This document shows, piece after piece, positions 26,061 to 33,038 of a stretch of DNA of 64,000 nt. Where the stretch lies: the NCBI RefSeq assembly GCF_900102785.1, contig NZ_FNGC01000001.1, positions 424,822-488,821 of the forward strand. Reading direction: 5' to 3'. A program made the position numbers and the translations under genes. Under the pieces are notes generated by a model that was not told the origin of the DNA, ran no database searches, and saw only the letters and a program-made list of their open reading frames with translations. The number at the start of each line of letters is the position of its first letter. The first letter of the stretch is position 1. This stretch comes from Arthrobacter sp. ok362. GTDB taxonomy: Bacteria; Actinomycetota; Actinomycetes; Actinomycetales; Micrococcaceae.

Positions 26061-26090
26061 AGTTTAGATTGACACGTGAGAGCGCGTCAA
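26061..26090 (-). promoter_or_regulatory. Promoter of the HTH/Clp-N operon
   Basis: On the minus strand, TTGACG (26085-26090) and TAAACT (26061-26066) are separated by 18 bp. TAAACT ends 7 nt before the ATG, predicting a leaderless transcript. This is one of the best -35/-10 pairs in the window. Confidence 0.6.
26069..26090. promoter_or_regulatory. Candidate operator: TTGAC-N12-GTCAA inverted repeat
   Basis: Perfect 5-bp arms spaced by 12 bp (26069-26073 and 26086-26090). One arm coincides with the -35 hexamer, so binding would block RNA polymerase. Confidence 0.4.
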
Positions 26091-26244
26091 TCCAGCCTGA
26101 CGGGCTGGGATCGGTGTGAACCATCGAGTCCGCGGGTCCACGGCATCGGAGAATGCTGCCCACACTGCATAGCCATCAAGCTGTCCGGGTCGGGCAGGCC
26201 TGTAACCCACGGCCGCCGGTTCCGGAACGCAGCGGCCCCGGCGG

Positions 26245-26250
26245 TAGGGT
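26245..26250 (+). promoter_or_regulatory. Candidate -10 element of dapB
   Basis: TAGGGT ends 7 nt before the ATG at 26258. Confidence 0.4.
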
Positions 26251-26257
26251 TGATGGC

Positions 26258-27016
26258 ATGACCGAACAACTCTCAGTCGCCGTCCTGGGTGCCAGTGGGC
26301 GCATGGGCGCAGAGGCCGTGAAGGCCATCGACGCCGCCGCGGACCTGAACCTCGTCGCGGCCCTTGGCCGCAACGACTCCCTCGACGCGCTTGTCGGCTC
26401 CGGCGCGCAGATCGTGGTGGACCTGACCGTCCCCGAAAGCACCGAGGCGAACGTCCGCTTCGCCGTCGAGCACGGCATGCACGCCGTGGTCGGCACCACC
26501 GGCTGGGATGCCGACCGGCTCGCGGGGCTGGAGGAACTCCTCGCCGAACGGCCCGGCGTCGGCGTCCTCATCGCCCCCAACTTCGCCCTCGGCTCGGTCC
26601 TGGCCTCCGCCTTCGCCGCCAAAGCGTCCAAGTACTTCGAGTCCGTTGAAATCATTGAACTGCACCACCCGGACAAGGTCGATGCGCCCTCCGGCACGGC
26701 TGTGCGCACGGCGCAGCTGATCTCGGCCGAGCGCACCGACGCTGGCGTGCCTTCGAGCCCGGATGCCACCACCACGGAGCTCGCGGGCGCCCGCGGCAGC
26801 GACGTCGACGGCATCCGGGTCCACAGTGTCCGGCTCAGCGGCCTAGTCGCGCATCAGGAGGTCCTGTTGGGCGGGCCGGGGGAGCAGCTGACCATCCGCC
26901 ACGACTCCTTCGACCGCGCCTCCTTCATGCCCGGAGTGCTGCTGGGGATCCGCAACGTCGCCGCACACCCCGGTCTCACCGTGGGCCTCGACGGCTACCT
27001 GGACCTGGGGCTCTGA
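26258..27016 (+). CDS. dapB: 4-hydroxy-tetrahydrodipicolinate reductase DapB
   Basis: NAD(P)H reductase of diaminopimelate/lysine synthesis. 252 residues with the dinucleotide motif VAVLGASGRMG at the N-terminus, VVDLTVPEST, HAVVGTTGWD, APNFALGSVL and the catalytic ELHHPDKVDAPSGTA (His pair and Lys). The length is normal. ATG 26258 is fixed by the Rossmann start. A membrane protein gene follows 5 bp later. The next enzyme-order neighbour, dapA, lies 3.9 kb downstream. Confidence 0.97.
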   Translation: MTEQLSVAVLGASGRMGAEAVKAIDAAADLNLVAALGRNDSLDALVGSGAQIVVDLTVPESTEANVRFAVEHGMHAVVGTTGWDADRLAGLEELLAERPGVGVLIAPNFALGSVLASAFAAKASKYFESVEIIELHHPDKVDAPSGTAVRTAQLISAERTDAGVPSSPDATTTELAGARGSDVDGIRVHSVRLSGLVAHQEVLLGGPGEQLTIRHDSFDRASFMPGVLLGIRNVAAHPGLTVGLDGYLDLGL

Positions 27017-27021
27017 GCCAG

Positions 27022-27504
27022 ATGTCCGCTGCCTTGACAGCACTGAAAGCCAACCGCACCAAGATCTGGGTGGGGGCCGTCACCCTGCTGCTCGTGTTCT
27101 ACCTGGTGGTGTCCCTCCAACGTTCCGTACTCCTGATGTCGGACCCCAACGTCGTGGCGAAGGCGATCGGCGTCGCTTACCTGGTGCTGCCGGTCATCGG
27201 CGCGTGGGCCCTGATCCGGGAACTCCTGTTTGGGGCACGCACGGAGCGTTTGGCGAAGATCCTCGAAGCCGAGGGGGGCCTGCCGGAGGACACGCTGCCG
27301 CGCACGCCCGCCGGCCGGATCATTCGCGAAGCCGCCGACCTCGAATTTGAGAAGTACCGCGCCGAGGCGGAAGCCGCCCCCGGGGACTGGCGTTCCTGGT
27401 TCCGGCTCAGCTGTGCCTACGATGCCGCCGGAGACCGCAAACGGGCCCGCGCCTCCATGCGCGACGCCGTGCGTATGTTCCGCACCGGGGTGCAGAAGCC
27501 CTAG
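27022..27504 (+). CDS. Membrane protein with soluble C-terminal helical part
   Basis: 160 residues: two transmembrane segments (about 15-33 and 48-68), then a soluble part with PEDTLPRTPAGRIIREAADLEFEK and a TPR-like helix pair (WRSWFRLSCAYDAAGDRKRARASMRDAVRMF). One isolated tetratricopeptide-like unit is likely from the A-x-D-x-A-G-D-x-x-R-A-x-x pattern. Spaced 5 bp from dapB, hence co-transcribed. No function is evident. Confidence 0.82.
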   Translation: MSAALTALKANRTKIWVGAVTLLLVFYLVVSLQRSVLLMSDPNVVAKAIGVAYLVLPVIGAWALIRELLFGARTERLAKILEAEGGLPEDTLPRTPAGRIIREAADLEFEKYRAEAEAAPGDWRSWFRLSCAYDAAGDRKRARASMRDAVRMFRTGVQKP

Positions 27505-27510
27505 CCGGAC

Positions 27511-28764
27511 TTAGCGGAAGCGGGAAGGCTGGCGGACTTGAGCCGGCCGGTAGCTGCCCACCTGGTTGGCCGCATGGGTCACCCACTCCAGCGGCCCGCG
27601 CCACGCCAGTGCCGCGAAGACCGCGCCAGTCGCCAGCACCCCAAGGGCCTGCGCCCAGTACACACCCTCCACGGTCCAGCCGCGCAGCAGCGGCTGATCG
27701 TGCAGGGCCCCCATGATGCACAGATGGGCAGTGTAGAGGCTCAACGTCATGGCCCCGGCTCCGCGCAGCGGGAGCAGCAGGTCAAGTTCCACCCAGTTGC
27801 CCAGCCGGCCCAGAAGCAGACACACGCCAATCACGGCGGCGGCAGTTCCCGAAGTGTGCAACAGATCCAGCGTGGTGCCGGCGTGCGGTGCACTGGTGGC
27901 AAGCCACCACACTGAGCCTGACTGATCGACGCCGGCAAGGTTGACCTGCAGCAGACTCGCCAGCGGGTAGGCGGGATCGCCGATCTGCGCCTCCAGCGAC
28001 TGCCTGCCGCCCCAGTCCTCCATCGTGACTGTCCCCAGCCACTTGGAGAAGACAGCCACCACCGTTCCGGCAGCCAGCAGCAGGAACGGCACGGCTGCCT
28101 TCGCCAGGGCCATCCGGCCGATCGCAAGCCCCACCAGGAGATAGGCGATCCACTGCAGCACGGGGTAGTAGCCCGTGAGGAAGGAGTCGCCAAGCAGTCT
28201 TGCCGGTGTGGCCAGGTCCTCCCAGCTCGGATTATGCCCCAGCCGCAGGGGCGGATCGGCGGACAGCAGCCAGGGCCGCAGCAGGTAGGCCAGGACTGGC
28301 GATGCCAGGATCCAGGCGGCGGCCAGCATGAGCAGGCGTTTCCCCCCGAGCCCAACGAAGGGCAGCACGCACAGGAACAGGAGAGCGTAGTGGACCAGAA
28401 TTATGGCGATGTTGACTTCCAGACCGCCCAGGGAGAGCCCGACGGCGCCGATCACGAGCGCCCGTAGGGCGATGCCCCGGCGGGCCGCCCAGAGTTCGGG
28501 ACCCTGGAGCGGCTGCTGCTTCCCCGTGGACAAGCCGAGGCCGACTCCGGCCAGCACGGCGAACAGGGCGGCCGCCCGTCCGGAAAACGCAAGCCCGATC
28601 CAGGTGGGGGTGAGTTGCGGGTCCGACTCAAAGGTCGCCAGCACGTGCGTGGCCATCATGGCCAGCAACGCCAGCCCGCGTGCGGCGTCAATGCCGGCCA
28701 GCCGGGTGCCGGAGGGGGTGCCCGTGACGGTCCGGGAAGCAGTGGTCGTTCCGCGCGCGGTCAT
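27511..28764 (-). CDS. Polytopic membrane protein, DUF418/HGSNAT-like acyltransferase type
   Basis: 417 residues, about ten transmembrane segments. It starts with RLAGIDAARGLALLAMMATHV, the D-xx-R-G-ll-h-M/H motif of the acyltransferase_3/DUF1624/DUF418 group, where His in the first helix pair is thought to take part in acyl transfer. LVHYALLFLCVLPF and MTLSLYTAHLCIMG are also typical. The acceptor is unknown; modification of a cell-envelope sugar is the usual inference. ATG 28764 is preferred over the GTG one codon upstream. It is divergent from a LexA-boxed gene and convergent with the 27022 gene (6 bp apart). Confidence 0.8.
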   Translation of the reverse strand: MTARGTTTASRTVTGTPSGTRLAGIDAARGLALLAMMATHVLATFESDPQLTPTWIGLAFSGRAAALFAVLAGVGLGLSTGKQQPLQGPELWAARRGIALRALVIGAVGLSLGGLEVNIAIILVHYALLFLCVLPFVGLGGKRLLMLAAAWILASPVLAYLLRPWLLSADPPLRLGHNPSWEDLATPARLLGDSFLTGYYPVLQWIAYLLVGLAIGRMALAKAAVPFLLLAAGTVVAVFSKWLGTVTMEDWGGRQSLEAQIGDPAYPLASLLQVNLAGVDQSGSVWWLATSAPHAGTTLDLLHTSGTAAAVIGVCLLLGRLGNWVELDLLLPLRGAGAMTLSLYTAHLCIMGALHDQPLLRGWTVEGVYWAQALGVLATGAVFAALAWRGPLEWVTHAANQVGSYRPAQVRQPSRFR

Positions 28765-28827
28765 CACCGAATCGTCTCATGTTCGGCCCGGCCGCAGCGC
28801 CAGTCCTTCTACGAACAAGCCTTGTAT

Positions 28828-28843
28828 TCGAATATATGTTCGA
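28828..28843. promoter_or_regulatory. LexA (SOS) box before the DUF222 fragment
   Basis: TCGAATATATGTTCGA differs at one base from the mycobacterial-type TCGAAC-N4-GTTCGA box. It lies directly upstream of a TACGAT -10 candidate and 13 bp before the ATG. Confidence 0.7.
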
Positions 28844-28844
28844 A

Positions 28845-28850
28845 TACGAT
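28845..28850 (+). promoter_or_regulatory. Candidate -10 element of the DUF222 fragment gene
   Basis: TACGAT ends 6 nt before the ATG at 28857 and abuts the LexA box. Confidence 0.4.
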
Positions 28851-28856
28851 GAGCCC

Positions 28857-29327
28857 ATGAACAACGCCTCAGAGCCCGCCTTCCTGAATCCGGAATTCAC
28901 AGGCCGGGAATTCACAAGCCGGGAACTTGCAGGCCGGCAATCTCCGGGCCCGGATCCTTCAGGCCCTGATCGGGCCAGCACCCCGCCCGGCGGACGGGCG
29001 GACGGCGGCGAGGCGGGGGCCGGCGTCCTCAAGGCCATGAGCCCGGGCGTCGTGGACTTCCTCTTCCGGCGCCTGGTCGCCGGGGAGCCGGCCGAGGACG
29101 TCCAATGGAGCAAGGAAGGCCCGGTGCTGGCTGTGCAGCCGCCCGGAGCGGAGCTGGCCCGGCGGCTGGCCGAGACGGACCTCGACGCCCTCACTCCAAC
29201 AGAGTTGTTCCACTATGTGCGGGCGGCCCAGCGTCTTGCCGTCTGGGCGGAGGCCCTTCGCGAAACCGCTGTCGGGCGTTATTGCTCGTCGCCATCGGCG
29301 CCCTCCGGCGAAAGACGAGGTGCCTAG
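28857..29327 (+). CDS. Short DUF222-like (13E12-type) protein, probably truncated
   Basis: 156 residues. A disordered N-terminus with repeated (F/L)(T/A)(G/S)RE(F/L) text is followed by a folded part, VVDFLFRRLVAGEPAEDV, RRLAETDLDALTPTELFHYV and RAAQRLAVWAEALRETAVGR. The last two match the first helices of DUF222 proteins, yet the gene ends about 60 residues into that domain with no HNH part. It may be a decayed remnant or a functional short form. The LexA box and -10 element are intact, so it should respond to DNA damage. Its stop TAG lies within the -10 candidate of the next gene. Confidence 0.65.
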   Translation: MNNASEPAFLNPEFTGREFTSRELAGRQSPGPDPSGPDRASTPPGGRADGGEAGAGVLKAMSPGVVDFLFRRLVAGEPAEDVQWSKEGPVLAVQPPGAELARRLAETDLDALTPTELFHYVRAAQRLAVWAEALRETAVGRYCSSPSAPSGERRGA

Positions 29328-29330
29328 GAT
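29325..29330 (+). promoter_or_regulatory. Candidate -10 element of the nitrilase-family gene
   Basis: TAGGAT ends 6 nt before GTG 29337 and includes the stop codon of the preceding gene. Confidence 0.4.
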
Positions 29331-29336
29331 GGCAGA

Positions 29337-30101
29337 GTGACTACTGGCTCAATCACCGCGCTGACGCTGTCCGCTGTCCAATACGAGGCCCTGGATGGCG
29401 GCGTTGCCGCCAATGTGCCCGAACACATCCGGCTGATCGAAGACGCCGAGTCGCACGGAGCCCGGCTGGTCATCTTTCCCGAACTCTCTCTGACGGGGTA
29501 CCGGCTGGACCTGCTGGAGGGGCCGGGGGAGTGGCTGAGTGCGGCTGACGGGCGGCTGGACGGCATCCGGGAAATCTGCCGCCGCACCGGAATAACCGCC
29601 GTGGTCGGAGCTGCGTTCAAGGAGGAGGACGGCACGCCGCGGCTGGCCTCCCTCGCAGTCCACCCTGCCGGCATCATCGAGACCAGCTTCAAGACGCACC
29701 TGCACGGTTCGGAGCAAAGTCTCTTCGTGGCCGGCGACCACCCCGCCGTCCTTGAGATCGACGGCTGGAAGGTCGCCCTGGCAATCTGTTTCGACGCCGC
29801 CCGCCCCGGCCACGCGGAATGGGCCGCGGAAGCCGGCGCGGACATCTATGCCGTCTCGGCTCTCTACACCGCCGGGGAGGACCACCGGCTGGGGCTGCAC
29901 CTTGGCGCCCGCGCCATGGACAACCGGATGTTCTCCGTCCTGGCGAACCTGGCAGGTGCCACGCCACTCGGCGCCTCCTGTGGACTGAGCGGTTTCTGGG
30001 GCCCTGACGGGCTTCCGTTCCGGCAGGCGGCCGGCACCGGCGCCGAGGTGTTGACCGCGAGCCTCCAGTACAGCGTCCTGGCGCGGTTTCGGCGGACCTG
30101 A
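29337..30101 (+). CDS. Carbon-nitrogen hydrolase (nitrilase superfamily)
   Basis: 254 residues with the Glu-Lys-Cys triad: Glu in IFPELSLTGY, Lys in ETSFKTHLHGSEQSLF and Cys in VALAICFDAARPGH. Catalysis is amide (occasionally nitrile) hydrolysis in the cytoplasm. Unlike omega-amidase or NAD-synthetase amidase domains, it is compact and has no partner domain; the substrate cannot be read. The GTG start has only a weak ribosome site. It is probably transcribed on its own and lies 105 bp upstream of dapA. Confidence 0.92.
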   Translation: MTTGSITALTLSAVQYEALDGGVAANVPEHIRLIEDAESHGARLVIFPELSLTGYRLDLLEGPGEWLSAADGRLDGIREICRRTGITAVVGAAFKEEDGTPRLASLAVHPAGIIETSFKTHLHGSEQSLFVAGDHPAVLEIDGWKVALAICFDAARPGHAEWAAEAGADIYAVSALYTAGEDHRLGLHLGARAMDNRMFSVLANLAGATPLGASCGLSGFWGPDGLPFRQAAGTGAEVLTASLQYSVLARFRRT

Positions 30102-30144
30102 GTCTGGCCGGACGGCGGAAACGTGACGTGTGGACGGGCGAGTT

Positions 30145-30156
30145 TGACGTTCGTCA
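30145..30156. promoter_or_regulatory. Inverted repeat TGACG-TT-CGTCA before dapA
   Basis: A perfect 5-bp inverted repeat about 17 bp upstream of a TAACAT -10 candidate. It is a possible operator or -35 region for dapA; no regulator is implied. Confidence 0.25.
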
Positions 30157-30205
30157 CACCGCCGCCATTGTCCTAACATGCCGCGGACAAGGTAACGTTT
30201 TTCAT

Positions 30206-31114
30206 ATGGCTGACTCTGATATTCGCTCTTACACGTTCGGGACCCTCGTGACTGCCATGGTCACACCTTTCACAACGGACGGTGAGGTCGACTACCAGCA
30301 GTCAGCGGAACTGGCGAGCAAGCTCGTCGACGACGGCAACGATGCCCTCGTCATCTCCGGCACCACGGGGGAGACCTCCACGCTGGAAGACGACGAAAAA
30401 GAGAAGCTGTTCCGCGTCATCGTCGAGGCCGTGGGCGACCGCGCCAAAGTCATCGCCGGAACCGGGACCAACCACACCTCGCACTCGATCGAGATGGCCA
30501 AGCGCGCCGCGAAGGTCGGAGCGCACGGCCAGCTGATCGTCACGCCGTATTACAACAAGCCAAGCCAGGCCGGCATTCAGGCGCACGTCGAGGCCGTGGC
30601 CGACGCCGCCGACCTCCCCGTCATGGTGTACGACATCCCCGGCCGCGCCGGCGTGCCCATCGAACCGGAGACCATGATCCGGCTCGCCGACCACCCCAAC
30701 ATCGTTGCCTTGAAGGATGCGAAGGCAGATTTCGCCGCCATCACGCGCGTTCTGGCAAACACCGATCTTGATGTCTACTCCGGCGATGACGGCCTCACTC
30801 TGCCGTGGATGGCCGCCGGTGCCGTCGGCCTGGTCAGCGTTTCCGCGCACGTCGCGACGCGGCAATTCCGTGCGCTGATCGATGCCGCACTTGCAGGCGA
30901 TTTTGCTACCGCCCGCACCCTACATTTCGAACTGGACCCCGTGGTCCGCGCAGTGATGACCCACATTCAGGGTGCTGTCGCTGCCAAGCAGGTTCTTAAG
31001 TGGCAGGGAGTCCTGCCCAACTCGGTTGTCCGTTTGCCCCTCGTGGAGCCGGGCGAGGCCGAGATCGCAACCATCCGCGAGGATTTGGCGGAAGCGGGGA
31101 TGGTCTTTTCCTGA
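30206..31114 (+). CDS. dapA: 4-hydroxy-tetrahydrodipicolinate synthase DapA
   Basis: Condenses pyruvate with aspartate semialdehyde. 302 residues in a TIM barrel with SGTTGETSTL (the Thr-Thr substrate pair), TPYYNKPSQAG, the Tyr in VMVYDIPGRAGV and the Schiff-base Lys in NIVALKDAKAD. ATG 30206 is chosen for the family-typical short start before FGTLVTAMVTPF; AAGGTAACG is a weak ribosome site. The rnj gene follows after 60 bp, a pairing widespread in actinobacteria. Confidence 0.97.
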   Translation: MADSDIRSYTFGTLVTAMVTPFTTDGEVDYQQSAELASKLVDDGNDALVISGTTGETSTLEDDEKEKLFRVIVEAVGDRAKVIAGTGTNHTSHSIEMAKRAAKVGAHGQLIVTPYYNKPSQAGIQAHVEAVADAADLPVMVYDIPGRAGVPIEPETMIRLADHPNIVALKDAKADFAAITRVLANTDLDVYSGDDGLTLPWMAAGAVGLVSVSAHVATRQFRALIDAALAGDFATARTLHFELDPVVRAVMTHIQGAVAAKQVLKWQGVLPNSVVRLPLVEPGEAEIATIREDLAEAGMVFS

Positions 31115-31174
31115 TCGGGAGACATTCCTGATCGTTAAGAACCAGCCCGACCTCCGCCTGGAAAGTAGTGCACT

Positions 31175-32866
31175 ATGACCCAAACCGCCCTTCCCGGCCT
31201 TGTCACGCCGCCCCGCCTCCCGAAGAACACCCTGCGGATCGTGCCGCTCGGCGGACTCGGGGAAATCGGCCGCAACATGACCGTTTTCGAGATCGAGGGC
31301 AAGCTCCTCATCGTTGACTGCGGCGTGCTCTTCCCCGAGGAGACCCAGCCCGGCGTCGACCTCATCCTGCCGGACTTCTCCTACATCGAGAACCGTCTCC
31401 AGGACATCGTCGCCGTCGTCCTGACCCACGGTCACGAAGACCACATCGGCGCCGTCCCCTACCTCCTGCGCCTGCGCGCCGACATTCCCATTGTCGGTTC
31501 ACAGCTCACGCTGGCCCTCATCGAGGCCAAGCTGCAGGAACACCGGATCAAGCCGAACACGAAGATCGTCGTCGAGGGCCAGGTCGAGAAGTTCGGGCCC
31601 TTCGAATGCGAGTTCGTCGCCGTCAACCACTCCATCCCGGACGCCCTGGCCGTGTTCATCCGCACCGCGGGCGGCACCGTCCTGCATACCGGTGACTTCA
31701 AGATGGACCAGCTGCCGCTGGACGGCCGCATCACCGATCTCCGGCACTTCGCCAAGCTGGGCGAAGAGGGCGTGGACCTGTTCATGTCGGATTCGACCAA
31801 CGCCGACGTCCCGGGCTTCACCACCGCCGAGAAGGAAATCGGACCCACCCTGGACCGGCTGTTCGGGCAGGCCTCCAAGCGCATCATCGTCGCCTCCTTT
31901 TCCTCCCACGTGCACCGCGTCCAGCAGGTCCTCGATGCCGCCGCCAACCACAACCGCAAGGTTGCCTTTGTGGGCCGCTCCATGGTCCGCAACATGGCCA
32001 TCGCCGCGAAGCTGGGCTACCTCGAGGTGCCGGCCGGGATCCTGGTCGACATCAAGAACATCGACAACCTGCCGGACAACCGGGTTGTGCTGATGTCCAC
32101 CGGCTCCCAGGGTGAGCCCATGGCGGCCCTGTCCCGCATGGCCAACGGCGACCACCGCGTCGTCGTCGGCGACGGCGACACCGTCATCCTTGCCTCGAGC
32201 CTTATCCCGGGCAACGAAAACGCCGTCTTCCGCATCATCAACGGGCTGCTGAAGCTCGGCGCCGACGTCATCCACAAGGGCAACGCCAAGGTGCACGTCT
32301 CCGGCCACGCTGCCGCCGGTGAGCTGCTGTACTGCTACAACATCCTTGAGCCGCTCAACGCCATGCCGGTGCACGGCGAAACCCGCCACCTCATCGCCAA
32401 CGGCAAGATCGCCCTCGAGTCCGGCGTGCCGGAGGAAAGCATCCTGCTCGCTGACAACGGCACCGTGATCGACCTCCGCGATCACCAGGCCGACATCGTG
32501 GGCCAGGTGGAGGTCGGATTCGTCTACGTCGACGGCTCCAGCGTTGGCGAAGTCACAGAAGCTGACCTCAAGGACCGCCAGACTCTCGGCGACGAGGGCT
32601 TCATCTCCATCATCACCGTCATCCACCGCGCCACCGGCAAGGTGGTGTCCGGGCCGGAGATCCACGCCCGCGGCGTGGCGGAGGACGATTCCGTCTTCGA
32701 CGAGATCATCCCCAAGATCAACGAGGCCCTCGAAGAGGCCGTGCTGAACCGCACGGACCACACGACGCACCAGCTGCAGCAGGTCGTCCGCCGGGTCGTG
32801 GGCACATGGGTCAACCGCAAGCTGCGCCGCAAGCCCATGATCATCCCGGTGGTTCTGGAAGCGTAA
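31175..32866 (+). CDS. rnj: Ribonuclease J
   Basis: Zinc-dependent endo/5'-3' exoribonuclease in mRNA decay and rRNA maturation. 563 residues: metallo-beta-lactamase domain with LTHGHEDHIGAVPYLL, HTGDFKMD and DSTNADVPG, the beta-CASP insert with VASFSSHVHRVQQ and STGSQGEPMAALSRMANGDH, HVSGHAAAGE, and a C-terminal domain rich in LRRKP near the end. ATG 31175 follows a weak ribosome site. With pnp in the same window, two main RNA-decay enzymes are encoded here. A terminator lies 31 bp after the stop. Confidence 0.96.
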   Translation: MTQTALPGLVTPPRLPKNTLRIVPLGGLGEIGRNMTVFEIEGKLLIVDCGVLFPEETQPGVDLILPDFSYIENRLQDIVAVVLTHGHEDHIGAVPYLLRLRADIPIVGSQLTLALIEAKLQEHRIKPNTKIVVEGQVEKFGPFECEFVAVNHSIPDALAVFIRTAGGTVLHTGDFKMDQLPLDGRITDLRHFAKLGEEGVDLFMSDSTNADVPGFTTAEKEIGPTLDRLFGQASKRIIVASFSSHVHRVQQVLDAAANHNRKVAFVGRSMVRNMAIAAKLGYLEVPAGILVDIKNIDNLPDNRVVLMSTGSQGEPMAALSRMANGDHRVVVGDGDTVILASSLIPGNENAVFRIINGLLKLGADVIHKGNAKVHVSGHAAAGELLYCYNILEPLNAMPVHGETRHLIANGKIALESGVPEESILLADNGTVIDLRDHQADIVGQVEVGFVYVDGSSVGEVTEADLKDRQTLGDEGFISIITVIHRATGKVVSGPEIHARGVAEDDSVFDEIIPKINEALEEAVLNRTDHTTHQLQQVVRRVVGTWVNRKLRRKPMIIPVVLEA

Positions 32867-32897
32867 GTCCTTCACACGTACCGGGCGCATGCCTGGG

Positions 32898-32957
32898 AAA
32901 CGGCCTTCCCGGCCAACCGCAGCCTGAGCGCCGCGGGAGGCGGGGGAGGCCGTTTTT
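32898..32957 (+). terminator. Terminator after rnj
   Basis: AAACGGCCT (32898-32906) pairs with AGGCCGTTT (32947-32955); the loop region is GC-rich and the hairpin ends in TTTTT. Confidence 0.75.
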
Positions 32958-33025
32958 GCGTTGGCGCTGGCGGCAACATGATCCCGGACGCCCCGGAAAT
33001 TCGGCGTTTTCGGCCCGGCATCCGG

Positions 33026-33031
33026 TAGCGT
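33026..33031 (+). promoter_or_regulatory. Candidate -10 element of ftsK
   Basis: TAGCGT ends 7 nt before ATG 33039 and includes the alternative GTG start, which supports the ATG. Confidence 0.4.
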
Positions 33032-33038
33032 GGCGGGT

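Noticed and set aside
33030..33038. GTG start for ftsK at 33030
   Set aside because: The GTG is inside the TAGCGT -10 candidate, while ATG 33039 sits at the usual 7-nt distance.
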